From Chaunax sp. Z400 (lineage: Eukaryota; Chordata; Actinopteri; Lophiiformes; Chaunacidae): a DNA stretch of 64,000 nt. Where the stretch lies: positions 14,232,839-14,296,838 of the forward strand of contig CM075189.1 of assembly GCA_037577475.1 (NCBI GenBank), written 5' to 3'. Below the pieces are notes generated by a model. The model was given only the letters and a program-made list of their open reading frames with translations. It was not told where the DNA came from and made no database searches. This document shows, piece by piece, positions 25,701 to 40,672 of this stretch; within the stretch, counting starts at the first letter, position 1; each line of letters begins with the position of its first letter. The translations under genes and the position numbers were made by a program.

Positions 25701-28700
25701 TTCAGTGTGAATTCCCTGCAGATTATAATGACCACTGCTCAGACTGAACACAAGTATGAAGGGTGCTGCCACTTAGTATCAACAGGACTTTACTATATAT
25801 AGCAAACAGCACGGAGGGGGATGGGAAAAGCTGTGTGTTTGTGTGTGAAACAGACTTACAATATGACCAGAGGTGTATGTGTGTACAGTGTGTTTTTGCC
25901 TGAATGTGTGCACGTGTGCATGAGTATAACACTGTAGAATATAGAGGTCTAGCTTGCATTTGATTCCAGTGTGAGTGTGCATGCCTTTATATAACATTTC
26001 AAAATGAAATGCATGCCCGCTTGCAAGCTGATATTCCCATTTTCTTTGCTATCTGTGTCGTGTGTGTTTGCATGTGTCATACTCACGTGATGACCAGTGA
26101 GGTGGAGAAGAGCAACGTTCCCAGCAGGCCACGCTGGCAGTCTGCGTTCTTCCTCTGGCGTTGGTGCATCTCGCCGCCGCAGTTGTCGCAGCAGCGGCAC
26201 ATGCAGAAGAAGAGGCCGACTATCGGCATCAGAACGGCAAACAGGAGGCCCACCGCCGCGCATATTAGGAAGCCTATCTCGTAGTAGATGGCCTGGGGTC
26301 AATGGGGGAGCAATGAAAGGAAAAATGAGATGAAGAATGAGGTACAAATTATTTAGGAAACATAATGGAGATTGGAGGGGAACATGGGGATGGGATGCAG
26401 GGGTCAGAGGTGAAAATAGGGACATAGGGACGAAGGGGTAGATGAGAGAAAGTAGGATTGGATCAGAAGAGGAGTGCAGATGGGTTGGGGAGTGAGGGAG
26501 AGAAGAAAGGGTAGATTAATAGTAGTGCACAGGAGAAGAAGAGAGGACCCACACATGGAGGCAGAGGATAAAATGAGCAACAAATCTAAAAATATCTGGA
26601 AGGGTCCCACTGCTGGAAATTCTCTCTTTATTCTTTATCCAAAGGGGATTCGTGGATGAACAATAAACACATTACATAACACTACTCACTGCTGGAGAAT
26701 CCTTTGTCTCTCATCTTAAACACCACAAGCCAATTCAATAATTGACTCCATAACTACATTATTACACAACCTAAATGCCGAGACTGTCATTCTTAAAATG
26801 GGTGGAACGAAGATGAATTTTCTCACGTACTCAACTGCAAGCCGGTGGCAAATGGATCAGTAATCATCATCAAAAGTTGCTTCTTTTTTTTTTTTTTTTA
26901 CACATACTTCAACCAAACAACAACTGTTCTAATATGCAACACACACGAAGGATGATGGGAAAATACTCAAAGGAGTCAGAGCAATCCGTGTCACCCTGTG
27001 GTGTAGCTTTTCCCAGTCTAATGAAGGAGAGATGACAGCATGTTTGATGAAAACCCCACTTCAGTGGGAATAGACTAGTACACTGCAGAAAAACTCCGTC
27101 TTAACAAGTACTATAGATGCGTATTAAGTTACAAAATCCAAATGATTCTTGAAGCAAAGTCGCTGTTTTTTAGTACGATTCATTGTTTTTAATAATTCTG
27201 CTGCAGAAAAAGTGGTTTCACAAAATGAAAGTGCATCAGTCAACCAGACACGAGCGGTGAATATTGGGAATACGGTTACTTTATGGCTGAAATAGAAGAA
27301 TTACGGCCAGTTCATTAGGTAGAACAGATGAAATTAAAACAGACCAGACCAATAAAACATCACTAGATCCTATATGAGGAGGTTATGACAAAGGAAAGGA
27401 TTCAGGGAACTTCATTTGTTGTTGTAGGCTAAAAGACTGGGCTATACAACCAAATAAATGCTTCATACATAAAATCACATTTGTCCATTTCATTTTCCTG
27501 TATGCATGGGGGGGCTAGCATGGCTCCCATCCTGGATCTCTTTACACCCAACAGCTACGGCCAGTCAGGTTAAATGGTCGAAAGGTGCCTTATTTAAAAC
27601 CCTTCTCCTTTTCAAGTTTCCATCCACTATACCTGCATGTGCCACCACTGCCATTGGGTTCTCAAAATCATTGGAACAGACCTTCATGGAGCTTATGATA
27701 TTTTGTCCATCACATTTCTGAATATAATGAAATGCAATGCATCACACAGCCTTCAACATTATAACCTTCATAAAGGTACAATTTATTATCTCACTCCCTG
27801 CACACCTGCCTTCCACCAGCTCATCAACCCGCAGCATATCAATCCCAGGTCTTCACCCATTCTTCTGCAGATCATTGTTTCAGCTACTGTGAATCATCAC
27901 ATTCCTGCCCGTCTGCTTTCCAGCCCTCCTCTTTTGCTTCGCTCCAGCCAACCGTGCTCATTCGGTCCAGCCGCCGTCTGGCGCCGTCCAATACCGCCCT
28001 CCCTCCCCTTCCTTAACCCTGTCAATAAATTCCATTTTTTTTCACAACTGTTGTATTCAACTGCATTAGGATTGGCGAGGTGCTGGCACTGGGCCTTTGA
28101 AAAGAAATCTAAATCTGACTGGATGAACTAGAAGACGGATTGGTGACATGCCTGATTCTTCAGTTTTTGAAGGAATGCAGCTTTCACCTTCAAAACAACG
28201 GCGATGTTCACGTGCACTTGGAAAAAACACATCCAGTATCTTCAGAGAATAGTTAGATTGTTAAGACTAGAGGGCAGCTCTTAGGGTTAAACAGTAATTA
28301 GAAGTGTAGTGAGGCCAGTAAGACCAGTTCCAAATGTCATGGATTGAGCCTGTTAACACAGGTGTGAGTGGAGAAATGAATATATATCTGTATTTAGTAT
28401 TTCTGCGTTTGGACATTTTGATTATATTGTATTAATTGGGATTGTGCTTTCTCTCTGAATAGTCATATCAGCACATTCCTCATCACAAAGCCTCCATATT
28501 TACCAACTTCGATCAAGTATTAAGACGTATTCAATGACTCAAAATGAATTAGAAATAATCAATAACTTAACTCACAAATTCTCTATGAAAAAAATGAGTT
28601 AAATTGCTGCTGTTCGTAGGTTCTCAGAGGAGCTTTCCCCTCATCATGTAGCACAGTGTCCCCACTTAATCTTCCTCTATGTAAACCACAGGCTTTGGAA

Positions 28701-31700
28701 ATAGGCAAAAATTGAATGGGGGATTTGTATTTCCCACACTGAATGTAACTTGTCACAAGATGTTCAATAGCGTCTCATTATGAAAGGATCAAAGCAGGGC
28801 CGCTATCACCGCTCCTGTATGGACGAACCGCTCTCCCAGCTGATTCCCACTAATCTTAATCACCCTCATAAGTCAATGACCCTGTCCTCGCTCCAGGGAC
28901 CTGCGGCTTTTTGCCTTTTAACATGCAGGGTAAAAAGAAATGGCTTCTGAACTTGTCTGAGAGGAGTATTCTCTGCACAAACTTAGAAGAGTCACGTTGG
29001 GTGAAGTATAACCCAAGATCCAAATGCTTACGTTTGGATGAGTGAGGCCACGTCAAAACACAGTCTATAAGTCAGGATGCATGATATTGCTCTTCTGCAG
29101 TTATCCAATATTTTCCAACTCATTTTGGCTGATTGATGATGCAGATACACGTATGTGCACATATCTTTTTTTCTACTCAATTGCAGACAACATTAAGTCT
29201 CTCCAGCAGTGGTTTCTGATGATACAGCAGAACGATAAGAATGCTACTGGTATTTTGTTCTAGGTGCAGCCAGGTGGTGGAGGGTGTCTGGTCTGGTGGA
29301 CTGATGCGGATGATGTGGTCCTGTTAGCTTCATCAAGCCGTGACCTACGAGTGTCACTGGGACAGTTTGCAGCCGAGTGTGAAGCGGCTGGGGATGAGAA
29401 TCAGCACCTCCAAGTCTGAGGCCATGGTTCTCAGTCAGATAAGGGTGGATTGCTCACTCCAGGTCAGGGATGAGTTGCTGCCCCAGGTGGAGGAGTTCAA
29501 GTATCTCGGGGTCTTGTTCACGAATGAGGGAAGAATGGAACGGGAGATTGATAGACAGATCGCGGTGCGGACTCTGTATCTGTTTTTACTCTGAAGCAAA
29601 TAAAAGGCTTTTAATTTAAGGTTTACAGTGTTTAACTCTGTTTATTTGTTCATTTTGGGCTGATGCTGATATCTCTTTAATGTCTGTACTGGTTAACATT
29701 GATTACATGCAAATATTATCATGTATCCATATTTACAAGATGTAGCAAGAAAAAGACTGTCAGCCATGCCCCTATCTGACCTTTAGAAATAAAGACATGG
29801 ATGATTTCATGTCCATGGAAGCAGAGAATACGAGGGCATCAGAATTTTGAAGATGAAGAGGCACAGAAGAGACGCTGTGAGTGCATGTGCATCCCATGTC
29901 TTCAAAAAGCACCAATATCAACTCATTTGTTAAGGACATTGTGCAAATCTGAACGCTTGCATTGTCATTCTGCTTCTGGGCTCTGCTTGTTATTGGGTGA
30001 ATCTTTACAGAAAAAGGTCAAAAGTGTTCATTTTTTTTCCACAACCACCCTTCAAGTGCCTGCAGCTCCGACTATTTTTGGACTATAGCTTTGTCTTGGC
30101 CAATGCCCAAAAGAAGAAGGTGACCTTCCAATGAGAGCAAACTGCATGATGATGTGGTGGCATGTCTGAGCAGTGAAGACAGGCAATTCTGTAAATGTAA
30201 TTAGATTTAATCAACACAGCAGCCACAGGGCCTGCAGAAGGATCCTCATGCATGATGGTATTACCCTAAACTACTCATCAACTGTTGGCCAAACGCCTGA
30301 GTTTTAGAAGCCACTGTGAATTCATTAACGTCATAGTTAGTTTTATTCTTTGTGTGGTCGTGTTTGAGCTCATTATTGTGCCTTAGATTGTGTAGCTTAC
30401 TTCTAAATCTGACTTGGAGTGTGTGAACAACACTGTGGAAGCACAAAAGAAGCACGATATTCTCTTGATATCTTTTAAAAGTACCAAAAGTGAAGAGTGC
30501 AAATCTGAAAAATCACAAACATCACAAACATTGTTGAAGCCTTGCTTCTTATTCCACAATAACATTGAAATTATCTGCTGTACTTATTGGTTGAAATATA
30601 ATATAAAGGCTTGATTGGTCAGGAGTTAATCAAGATTAGTGCTAAAAGAAATTTTTTTTTACAAGACAATGAAATTAGCAGCTCCAGCATGAATGACATT
30701 GGATGACATGCTGCTATTGACATTTCAATGACACTTTCTCCTAACATGGCCACAAGTCTGCAGAAGCCAAGTAGGAAAATAAAGTTTACTAATTCAGCGT
30801 CAGGGCCGTGACTCTGGTGTAAAGGAATATTCCAAATGCACCGTAAGATGTATGAATTTCATGTCAAAGCACTAAAATCTATTTGATGATCTAGTCAACG
30901 GTGTTGCTCCTCCGTGAAGCTGAAAATATCTAAATCAGGATGAGCTTCAAATGAGACAGGAGCTCCGTCGTGACCAAGCTAACAAGGTGGATAGGATGGA
31001 TGGGAGGGAGTCGCAGGGCTGCACATATCAATGAATATTCCAATAATAAAGACTGTGAAATAAACAAAACAAAAAAAAAGTCAACTAAAGTGTAACAAAG
31101 CTAAACTTGTGAAACCCTGGTGCCTCAGGACACTGGGGGAATGATGAGACAGGGGATGGGTTGCACTGTAAGTCCATTGTGCAGAATTTACCTGAAGGCT
31201 CAGCACTATGTTCTCTGGCTGAGGGAGGCCAGACCAGATCAGATGAAGAGGGCATGCAGAAGACAAAGGCAACACGGCGTCAAAGAAAGAGCAAAGCCAC
31301 AGAACAGAAACATGTGGATGAAACAGAACAAGAGAAGAGAAATCAAATCATTTAAAAGTGGCATGCACATCCACAGAGCTGCATATTGTAACAATGCACA
31401 CATCAGTCAAATTCCCCATCATTTAGAGCAGAGTATGCCTTTGGTTATCAAAGTAGTTCCTTATAAAAACTCAAATGATGCACCACTTTAAATTCAGAGG
31501 CTGTAACAGATGCAATCGCCTCTTCCTCTGAGGTGTCAGTAAACACCTTGGCTTGTGAAAGCTGTTAACGCCTTGCTTCTTTTTAAATTAATCTCATAAA
31601 TTGCTGCATCCAATCTGAATAAAACATTATGCAATAAGGCAAAGAAAGAGGCACAGGAAAACACACACACACAGTTTTACCTTTTGGTATTCTGCCTGAA

Positions 31701-34700
31701 TGGCTCCAAACTTGTCCTTTGCCAGTTTGACAATGAGTTCTGCAACAACACAGACAAAAGAAAAAACACAACATGAGGAGATGTGTTGTTTGCATTGTAT
31801 ACATTTTAGCATGGCAGACTGCAGCTAGACTGCAGCTAACGTCGTTGCAAATCCAGCCAATAGGCTGGCACCAAAAAACATTTGTAATACCTTGAAAATA
31901 GGAGAAAAAAAAAGAAGAAGAGGTATTTACGGTAGTTTTCAGCTTTTATATTATGAGTTTGGAAACTTTCCTCAGCCAACAGAAGCAAATTGCACAATAT
32001 TATTTATGTAAGAAATGATTGCTGTCAAGCTGAAGCAGAGAGTTGACATCTTTGACAAGATGATATCAGGAAATCCGGAGCAAAAAAATAAAAAAATAAA
32101 AAAATTCTGACACTGCAGTGTCCCTTCATCAGCATCTCTCCCCTCTGGGTTTAGACAGGGGCAGGTCTGAGGGGTGAGGAACTCTCATTCGATCTATTTC
32201 TGGGGTGACATCGTGTTAGGATCCTGTTGGTGTTGTTGATATTCTGGTTACTTCTGGATCTCATCAGAACAGAAGGGAAATTTTGGGGGAACTGGGGATG
32301 TGAAAGTCCTGGTAACTGTGCATGTTATGGGACGGTTTCAATCAGACTCTGATATTGTAACTACTAGCCTTGGCAAATGACCTCCTATTCTTTATGACTG
32401 ATGATTCATGCTGTGAAAATCGTTCTTCAGCTGTAAACTCAGAGTAAACTGGGAGCGACTGTAGCTGAGGTGTTAAGAGCGGTCGTCCCCTTATCAGGTT
32501 GGTGGTTCGATCCCCCTGCATGTCGAAGTATCCTTGAGCAAGATACTGAACCCCAATCTGCTCCCCGGGCGCTGTAAGGGCTGCGCACTGCTCCTCAGGG
32601 ATGAGTCGAATGCAGAGAACTATTTCACTACATTTTACTGTGTATAATTGTTTTGTGACAAAATAAAGTTTCTTCTTCTTCTGAAAATGTTTTTAACAGG
32701 TTTGTACCAGTTGCTGCAGAGCTAGAACATGTGCGGCTCCAGTGCCTTGCTTTAGGGCAGATTGATGGTTGTTACAGGAAGCAAACACTTTTCCCATCAA
32801 ACAATGAGTCCCACCGAGTTCGGGAAATAAAAATCCACTTAATAGGTCAGGTTGCCGTGATAGTTTTTCAGCTTCTAGGTCAGTTCCTCCACCCTGGCAA
32901 GGCTGATGTCAGTCTATTGTGAATTTTGAGTTGAGATGTAAAACGATCCATGCGATTAGACAAACATAAAGTCCAGTAAACCGAGCCCAACTATCAATTT
33001 CTCTTGTTCTGATGGCCCTTTGTGAACATTTTAAAGAAGCTCCCGACCTTGTGGTGAAGGAAAATATCACGTCTTCTCATGCTTCAGGTCAGCTTTGAAT
33101 CTTAGTTATATAACCCCTTCCAAAAATCCATATAAGGGCAAGCTGCCATAAGCAACTTCAGCATCATAGCATCATGTTTTCTCTGAAATGTCAATGCAGT
33201 TTTACATTAACCAAATGGAGAGGAGACACTGTTGTCAGTGTCAGTAAATGAAGGCCATGTCACTGCTGGTGTAAGAAGAGAAAGGAGTAAAAGAAGCAGT
33301 GGACAGTGAAAAAGAAAAAGAGAAAAATCAGACAGGTGAAAGAGAGAAAAGCAGCAAGGAGTGATGCCTGGATTGAATTCAACCTGCTTCTACTGAGAGG
33401 TGTCTAATCCCTCTCCATGAAGGAAAAGCTCACTTTATGCTGGTTTCCACCCACGTTTACCTCCCTCCCCACCTCGCACTCTCACTGCTGACATCTCAGA
33501 GGCATAAAACCTTAATTGTCAGGATGCCGCGGCCTTAAACCCCTATAAAAAAAACAACAACTAACTTGTTGTTTGTCATGTTGACAGACTTCTCCACTGA
33601 TTCTCCATAGATCGCAAACTGCTCTCTCAGCAAAAAAACCATACACAGTATAGAAAATGTAAATGAATGAGAGAATTAATACACGCAATGCATATAACTT
33701 GAGCCTCGGCTCCGAACCAGATCGAGGACGAGGTTTCTAAAGCAGACTTAATGAAGCTTTGCAGGGAGCTCATGATAAAGCAGAACCTGGCAGGATGAAT
33801 TTTTCATCAGTTTTCAGGGAGTCGCCCACCCAGAGGAATCCATGCTCAGTTAAAGAGAGGAAGAAGCTGTTTTGATGGCTATCAGCAGTGGCTACTGAAC
33901 GCTCTCCTGCACCAATGTTACACTTCTGTTTGAGTATTAGGATCTTTTTGCATCTTTTCACACAGGCTTCACTTGTTTTCATTGCCCAATTGTGAATCCG
34001 GGCTTGTAACTAGAGCACGTACTCAGCGAGGATGTTTATTGAACTGCGTGATCCTGTGTGATTCTGACAGCAGCGAGTCAAAACACATCAGATCGCCGTC
34101 TATGTAACCTTAGCCTACCATTTGCATTCATTTGTCTGCTTCTCTTTGCCTTAATTTACCCCTCTGTGGTCATCGTGGCTTGGAAAACATAAAAAAAAAA
34201 TAGCCTAATATGATCAGGCCAGACTGCACTCTGCACCTAATGGAGCTTTTATTTTTGAATTTTCTGCTGTCTGACAGATTTCAGCACCTTTTTTTTTCTG
34301 TAGTGGGTTTAAATATACAAACAGACAGCCCACATAAAAAAGGACTGACATCTGAATTCAGCCAGCGAAGGCATCTCATTTAAAAACATCATCGTCGCTA
34401 CTGTTTATACTGGTAATCGCGGTTTTGACTGGTCGAATGTGTGAGGCCTCTTCTGCAGAGCTGAATATGAGAAGAATATATCCAAAAGTAGTAGAAATAT
34501 CATATAGACACTAGTATCTTTCGTTAAAAGATTGGTCAAATTAATGCTATGCTAAGGTGTGAATTGAGCTTTGCTGTGCTTCAGTGATATTTTGAAATCC
34601 TTCCATTATTTCCAAGAATTACTTTACAACTCAGCAGTTATTTCCCCCCTTTGGACAGTAGTTGTTACAGCGTGGGACGGGAACAGGGATCTTTCTATTA

Positions 34701-37700
34701 TGTGTAACCGATAAGACTTCCTGGTTGTTACCGGAGCGGAGCTGTTGAGATGACTGACCTTTGTGAACGATGCATAAAACTATTCAGGAATATCATATAA
34801 CATACAGTCTATTGTATGAAAAGCCAATAACCGTTGCCCTGTTGGAGAGCGGAGCCTTTTTCCACATAAATGTCACACAAAACAGGTCATTGATGATGAA
34901 ACTGGGTCGGAGAAAACATTTTCCATCTATACTTAAATATATTTGTACTGAAACTAGATTTTATTTTTTCACTTTTCTGCCATAAGGACAAAATAAGTGT
35001 CAATTTGTCAGCTGATGACAGTTCATTCGGAGGTTCGGAGACCTAGCCTGGAGACTCTATAGCCTTAAGCTATAGATATGGATCTGTGTAACTAATAGGA
35101 CGTCCTGGTTGTTATCAAAGCAGAGCTGTTGACATGTCTGACCTTTGTTAAAGGCTCAAACAGCATAGACTATTCAGGAATATCATGTAACATACAGTCT
35201 ACTGCATGAACAGCCCATCATCTTTTCCCTATAGGAGGTCAGAGCCTTTTTCACAGAAATGTCATACAGAACAATTGATGATGAAGATGCCTGGTGGGGA
35301 AACCACTTTCCCACTACTTTAAATAAATATATATTTGACCTGAAACTAGATTCTATTTTTTCACTTATCTGCCAGGAAGACAAACATAATCTGCGTCCTA
35401 TATATTGTGACTTTCACACACTAAAGAGATCTCCACTCACCACTCTGATGCACTAATTCTTTCAATTTGAAAAAAAAAAAGAAGCAAATAAATGACGTAT
35501 CTTCTTTTTATTTTGCTCTGTGTCTGGTGCCTTTAATACACCCACATCGTAACTCAGCGGCTGACAGCTCAGTCGAAGGCTCTGAGGTGTAGCCTGGAGA
35601 ATGTAGCCTCCAGCAGAGATGGGGAGTGGACTACTCACTTCTTCCTGCACTGCACACCACCAGATTCTTTTTCATTTTGTAGTCTTCATCCCTGACTGAC
35701 ACTAAAAAGACTTCTTGAGGTAATTTATCAGATTTCAAAAGGTTTCATTGCCCTAGACCTGTAAAAAGACATTGAATATAAAAGCGGCGCACTTCCTTTG
35801 TGTGCACTGGCATCTTAAACATGAAATATTGGGACCTTTTGTGTGGTGGTGCAATAACCAGAGCAAGCAGCGCTTCGAACCATTTCTTCTTTTCATGACT
35901 ATTTCGCCTTCCTTCTGGCGATTTGGGGTTTAGCACAGACACAGGGTGCACAGGTGGGAGGACAGGCACACACCGGTCTTGATTTAAATGAGACAGCATG
36001 AAGCCAGTTGTTGGTATTTTGGTGGAAACTGTTTCTTAGATGTCACTTTGATGTCTCAGAACAACGTTTGCTTGTGCTTCTTCTTTGCTGATTTTGTCAG
36101 CGAGAGAAAACACAAAGGTAGAGCAAAGGTGCAGCTGAAACACAATAACGCTTAAAACTTCATTAAACACTTAATTACATGCAGTAAATAAAAACGTGTA
36201 GCTATCTGAAAGCAGCAGGTTGATAACCCTTCAGTGCCATAATGCACGGCCGTCCACTGTGTTTGCCTCCATTTAATCATGTGCAAACGACACCAGGCGG
36301 CTATAAAATAACCACTAACCCTTCTACACACATCAGATGGGCCTTTATAATTCAGTGTTCTGTTTATGTGGCAGACGTCAGATTAACGGAGCTCCTAAAT
36401 CGTACGCATCACAGCCTCGTCTCCTCATTCAGTTTAAAAAAAAAAAAATCTAACAAAAAAAAAAGTACCATCTACCTCTGGCTGCAGGTTTCAGGTGTTG
36501 GTGGCTTCACATTGTGCCGCTTTGCATTATCCAGACAACAATATGATTTCCTGGAAAGGCGTCTTTTCACATGGTGAGCTGCTCCGGAGTGATGAGACTA
36601 TAGTGACGTGACAGGCTGAGAGCGTATTTGTTAATCACCACATTCTCAGATCTTGTTTACTTAATGCTGCTGCACCTACATGAACCAAAAAAGCTGGTGT
36701 GCTTGCAGCCATCCTCACGGTACATGTGAGACGTAAGACGCACTCCTCTGCTCATTGCACCTCCATGATCAAAGAGCCAATGATATGATAATGATGAACT
36801 ATTAAATGGTGAGGATGCTCCTTAGTTACCTGTCTATTAGATTATATATACACTGATATATATGCAGTAAGCTAAGCTGCTGATTGATATATTGGCTGAT
36901 TTATTGATCTGGCCACATGTAGAGCAAAAACTGGGTTTGGTGCGGCGCAAATCTTTTGCCGGAAGAGACAGGAAGCAAATCACAGACCTGCAGCCGAGAC
37001 TTGCAGATTTACACTTGCTACTACTAGACACTGTTAATGCTGAATCTAAGACTATTTTAATATAAGTTGCTCTGCATAAGAACATAAGCTAAACAGCTGA
37101 AATGAAAAAGCAGAAAGTGCAAGTAAGGAAGAGACAGAAGGAAAGACTGCCAGAGGCAAAAAAAAAAAAGATCTGGAACTGGCTGAGACAGATGGACAGA
37201 GAAAAAAGAAAAAGAGTGAAAGAGTCAAAAAGAGGTATAAAGGGGCAGAGTGTGAATACTAACAGAGAACTGGATGGATATCTAGATGCTAGATAGATGC
37301 ACAGGTATGTAAATGGATGCATGGATGATATTAAGGTGGACAAGAGGAAAAATTAAAGACATAAAGTAGAAGTAATGGAATGTTCTCATGCTTTCTGTGC
37401 TGTATTTACTGATGGAATCATGGAGAGCAGAACGAATAGCTCAGAGAAGGGGGGGGAATCCAATCAACTTGCTTTAAAAGCCACCAGGCGATTCAACAAA
37501 ACTCTAATATTCCGCTGCTAAGCCCCGGCAGTCGTCCGTGACAACGGCAGCTGCTAAAAGACTTATTTAAAAGATAAATAAAGAAATAAGTAAGCCTGGC
37601 CATGAGATATACTTCCACACCACAGAACTTCATTCAGCCCTGAATGGCTTGTAAGGCACATGGTGCAACAAAGCAGACAGCCAGTTGGGTTTTTTTTTTC

Positions 37701-38441
37701 CTGAGCAGAGGGACGCTGCTGCCAACTTTAGGATTCTTCCAAATAAAGTTATCTGAGGACAAACACAAGAATTCAATTCAGCAGGAGATGTAAACACTAA
37801 TGCAGACCAGGAACTCTGCTCGGCCTAAGAGACATAAACCAGGATTTTACACAGGAGTGTTAAAAAAATAAAAATAAAAAAAATTTTAAAAAAATTTCAT
37901 ATTTTATTTGCAGCTGCTATTATCAATATTTCAATACTACATGCATGAGAAAGGCATCACAGCAGTTTCCCTCAGCTCTACGGAGAGTTTTAGCATCTTT
38001 CAGCTCATTGTTTCGCTTTTACAGCCTGCAGCTTTTGGTTTTGGTTTATTTTCACTGCTCTCGACAGCATTGTTTCCAGGCACAGCAGGAGCAAATATAC
38101 TTTTAAAAACATTTTAGGAAAAAACAAACAAAAACAAACAGGAAAAAAAAAAGCACAGGTGAAATTGCTGGTGAACATAATGGAACATTTAGCCGCTACA
38201 AAGCCCAACATTTCCCTCAGGAAGTGGTGGACCATAAAACAGAGCTGTAAGAAGAACGAATATGAACTTGCATTCATCAGGTTGACAGGAAAACAATCAT
38301 AAATAAATGCTAATGTTGCTCCTTATTTGTATGATGTTTTAAACAGACAACTCTTAGTTAATAACTTTGCTATATCAACACAAATGTTGTGTTTCCAGCT
38401 CGATTCCGCCAAAAATCAATAAATCCCAGTTAATTGAATTA

Positions 38442-38491
<50 letters not shown>

Positions 38492-38637
38492 CTTTATGTG
38501 TATAGCACCTTTCATACATAAAATGTAGCTCAAAGTGCTTCATAACAAAGAGTTTAAATGCACAAAGTGCTAACGATGACTTAAAGAACATAAAAACAGG
38601 AACACAAAATAAATGTAACTTTGATAGTGAGTCTGCC

Positions 38638-38671
<34 letters not shown>

Positions 38672-40590
38672 GTATTTTTCCACTGATAACTTCATATTTC
38701 ATGCTAGTATGTTTTGCCATTGAGTCGTTTTGGTATCCAGAGTTGAAACCCTTTGACATCTTCAGGAGGCGTCATCGAGCTTCATTCAGGCTGTGATCAG
38801 ACTCACTGATGTCTCAAGGTGGGGATGTGAATGTCTGGAAACAGAGGAGACTGAAAGCATGCGAGGAGCTTTTCTCCGTCCTTGTTGCTATGCTACAAAA
38901 CAGTTTTCAGTATTCTTAGATAATGGCTTTGGCATTTTGTGTTTTTACGAGGGAGAGTTCGAAGTGAAGGCAGACAACAAAGATAAAATCCGCTGCATGC
39001 TGCACCCACAACACAAACTGAGCTGCATCTCTCTACTTAGTGGAGCACTCCACTGGTTTTACTCACATTTTTTTTTTTTTTTTTTTACAAAATAACCCCT
39101 TAGCTTGGGTTTGGAGAATATGAAATTTTAATAGAAACCAGTGTTACAAACTGGGGTTGTGGAGTTGAAAGGCTGCATAATCTGAGGCTAAAAGTCAGGA
39201 AACCACGGCTGTATCGATTCCAACACATGTTCTTCTCCGTTAAGAACAACAACTTGTGCACTTAAGCTTTTTAGTGATAACAGTAATAATTAAATACACG
39301 GATGTCTCTTCTGACTGCATGTGGACGAGGTAAAGTAAAGGCGCTGTTGTCATGGTGCTCCCTCACCCATACAGATCAATGCTCTCTCACACACACTGAT
39401 CATTCAGTGCTTGCAATCAGAGGTGACAAATACTTCCTTACTTTCACCTTTTTTTTTTTTTACACGTTCTACTTGAGGAATAGATGCACTTTTGCCACCT
39501 CTGTCTTTCTCATATGAAAAGTTCCTCAAATGTGTCTCACATCGCTTCCAGAAGTTAGATGAATGAGCACAGCTAGATTTCAATTTGGACTGAATGCTGC
39601 TACTTCAGTGCATTTAGTCTTTTTGATATCCAGTCGTTATTTGCCCAAAACACATGACGTGACGAAGCGTGAATGAGGTGTTGTACCTTTTGTCAAACAC
39701 GTCATTTCTCGAGTGGCGTACGTGTGACACATGGTAGCAAACACTAATGAAGCTGAATCTTCTTTGCCGGAATTTTTATTACATCCACAGTCTGTTTGAG
39801 AAGAGCACCTGGAAAAAAAGCTGAAGAGAGAAACTACAGTCGATCCCTGAAAGCAGCACATCAGCCTGAATCAAATCTAACACATCCTACATCCTGGCAC
39901 CCTGGCCTTCTATTTCCTTTGGGCCTGTTTTCACACACCCATGTCTCAGGACTCCTCCTCCTGCAAGATAAATGTGAAATGTAGTGATGTGATATCCAGG
40001 ATAAGGGGGGAAAAGAGAGAGAGAAAAAAAAACAATTTTGTTCTCCTGCGTGAATCTCTATTCTCTTTGAACTTCTTCTAATGTTTGCTTCTTCTTTTTT
40101 TAACTGTAAAAGACAGAATTGTTTTACTGCTTTAGGCACTAAAAAGTGACAAAATCAAACAACTGAAGAGGGAAAGTCTTTGTCTTTGTCTGTGAAACAT
40201 AAAACAATGGTTAACAAGTAGCCTCAAAAACCACAGTTTGAGAAGGTGTGACTGTGAGAGAGCACATGTATGCACATCCTTAAATGAAGTGGAAACATTT
40301 GAATAATAACCCAGGAACTACTTCTACTACAAACAAGTGTTATTGTAGTACCCTAGATATCTAAATTACATCAACTGAATAGCCCTCATGGTCGTGATTA
40401 TTAAGAATGTGTCATAGAAATGGACATACGCCTATAAAAAGGCAGCATAGACTATGATTTTTTTTCCCCCCTCTAACTCCATTGTTAGATGAGATCCTGT
40501 CGTGGTAAATGTCTGGTGAATGTGAATGTTAGCGCGCAACTGACTTGACATTTAACTTAAATGTTTCTGCTAAAGGAGAACAAGCATGTG

Positions 40591-40672
<82 letters not shown>

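Larger units (their letters stand above)
10921..26086 (-). other. prom1 intron 3 (15.2 kb)
   Basis: GTGAGT donor at 26086 and TTGTTCAG acceptor at 10921. It holds a (GT)n tract, poly-A runs near 12559 and 12631, a pyrimidine-rich stretch (13180-13490), an LTR-like element (21723-22171), a (CTG)n tract and the 18-bp minisatellite (24073-25590). No coding exon recognised within it. Confidence 0.8.

Noticed and set aside
24070..25772. Many overlapping long open frames on both strands in the 24-25.8 kb region
   Set aside because: They are translations of an 18-bp tandem repeat, broken only where 16-bp units shift the frame. No start context, splice logic or protein family supports them.
27506..28131. 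Open frame and AATAAA-like region resembling an LTR retrotransposon end
   Set aside because: The GTCAATAAATTCC...TTCAACTGCATTAGG wording is suggestive, but I could not find paired ends or a target duplication, so I do not call it.
32451..32525. tRNA-like sequence with A and B boxes
   Set aside because: It is the head of a SINE: the acceptor stem does not close, and a SINE body and tail follow directly.
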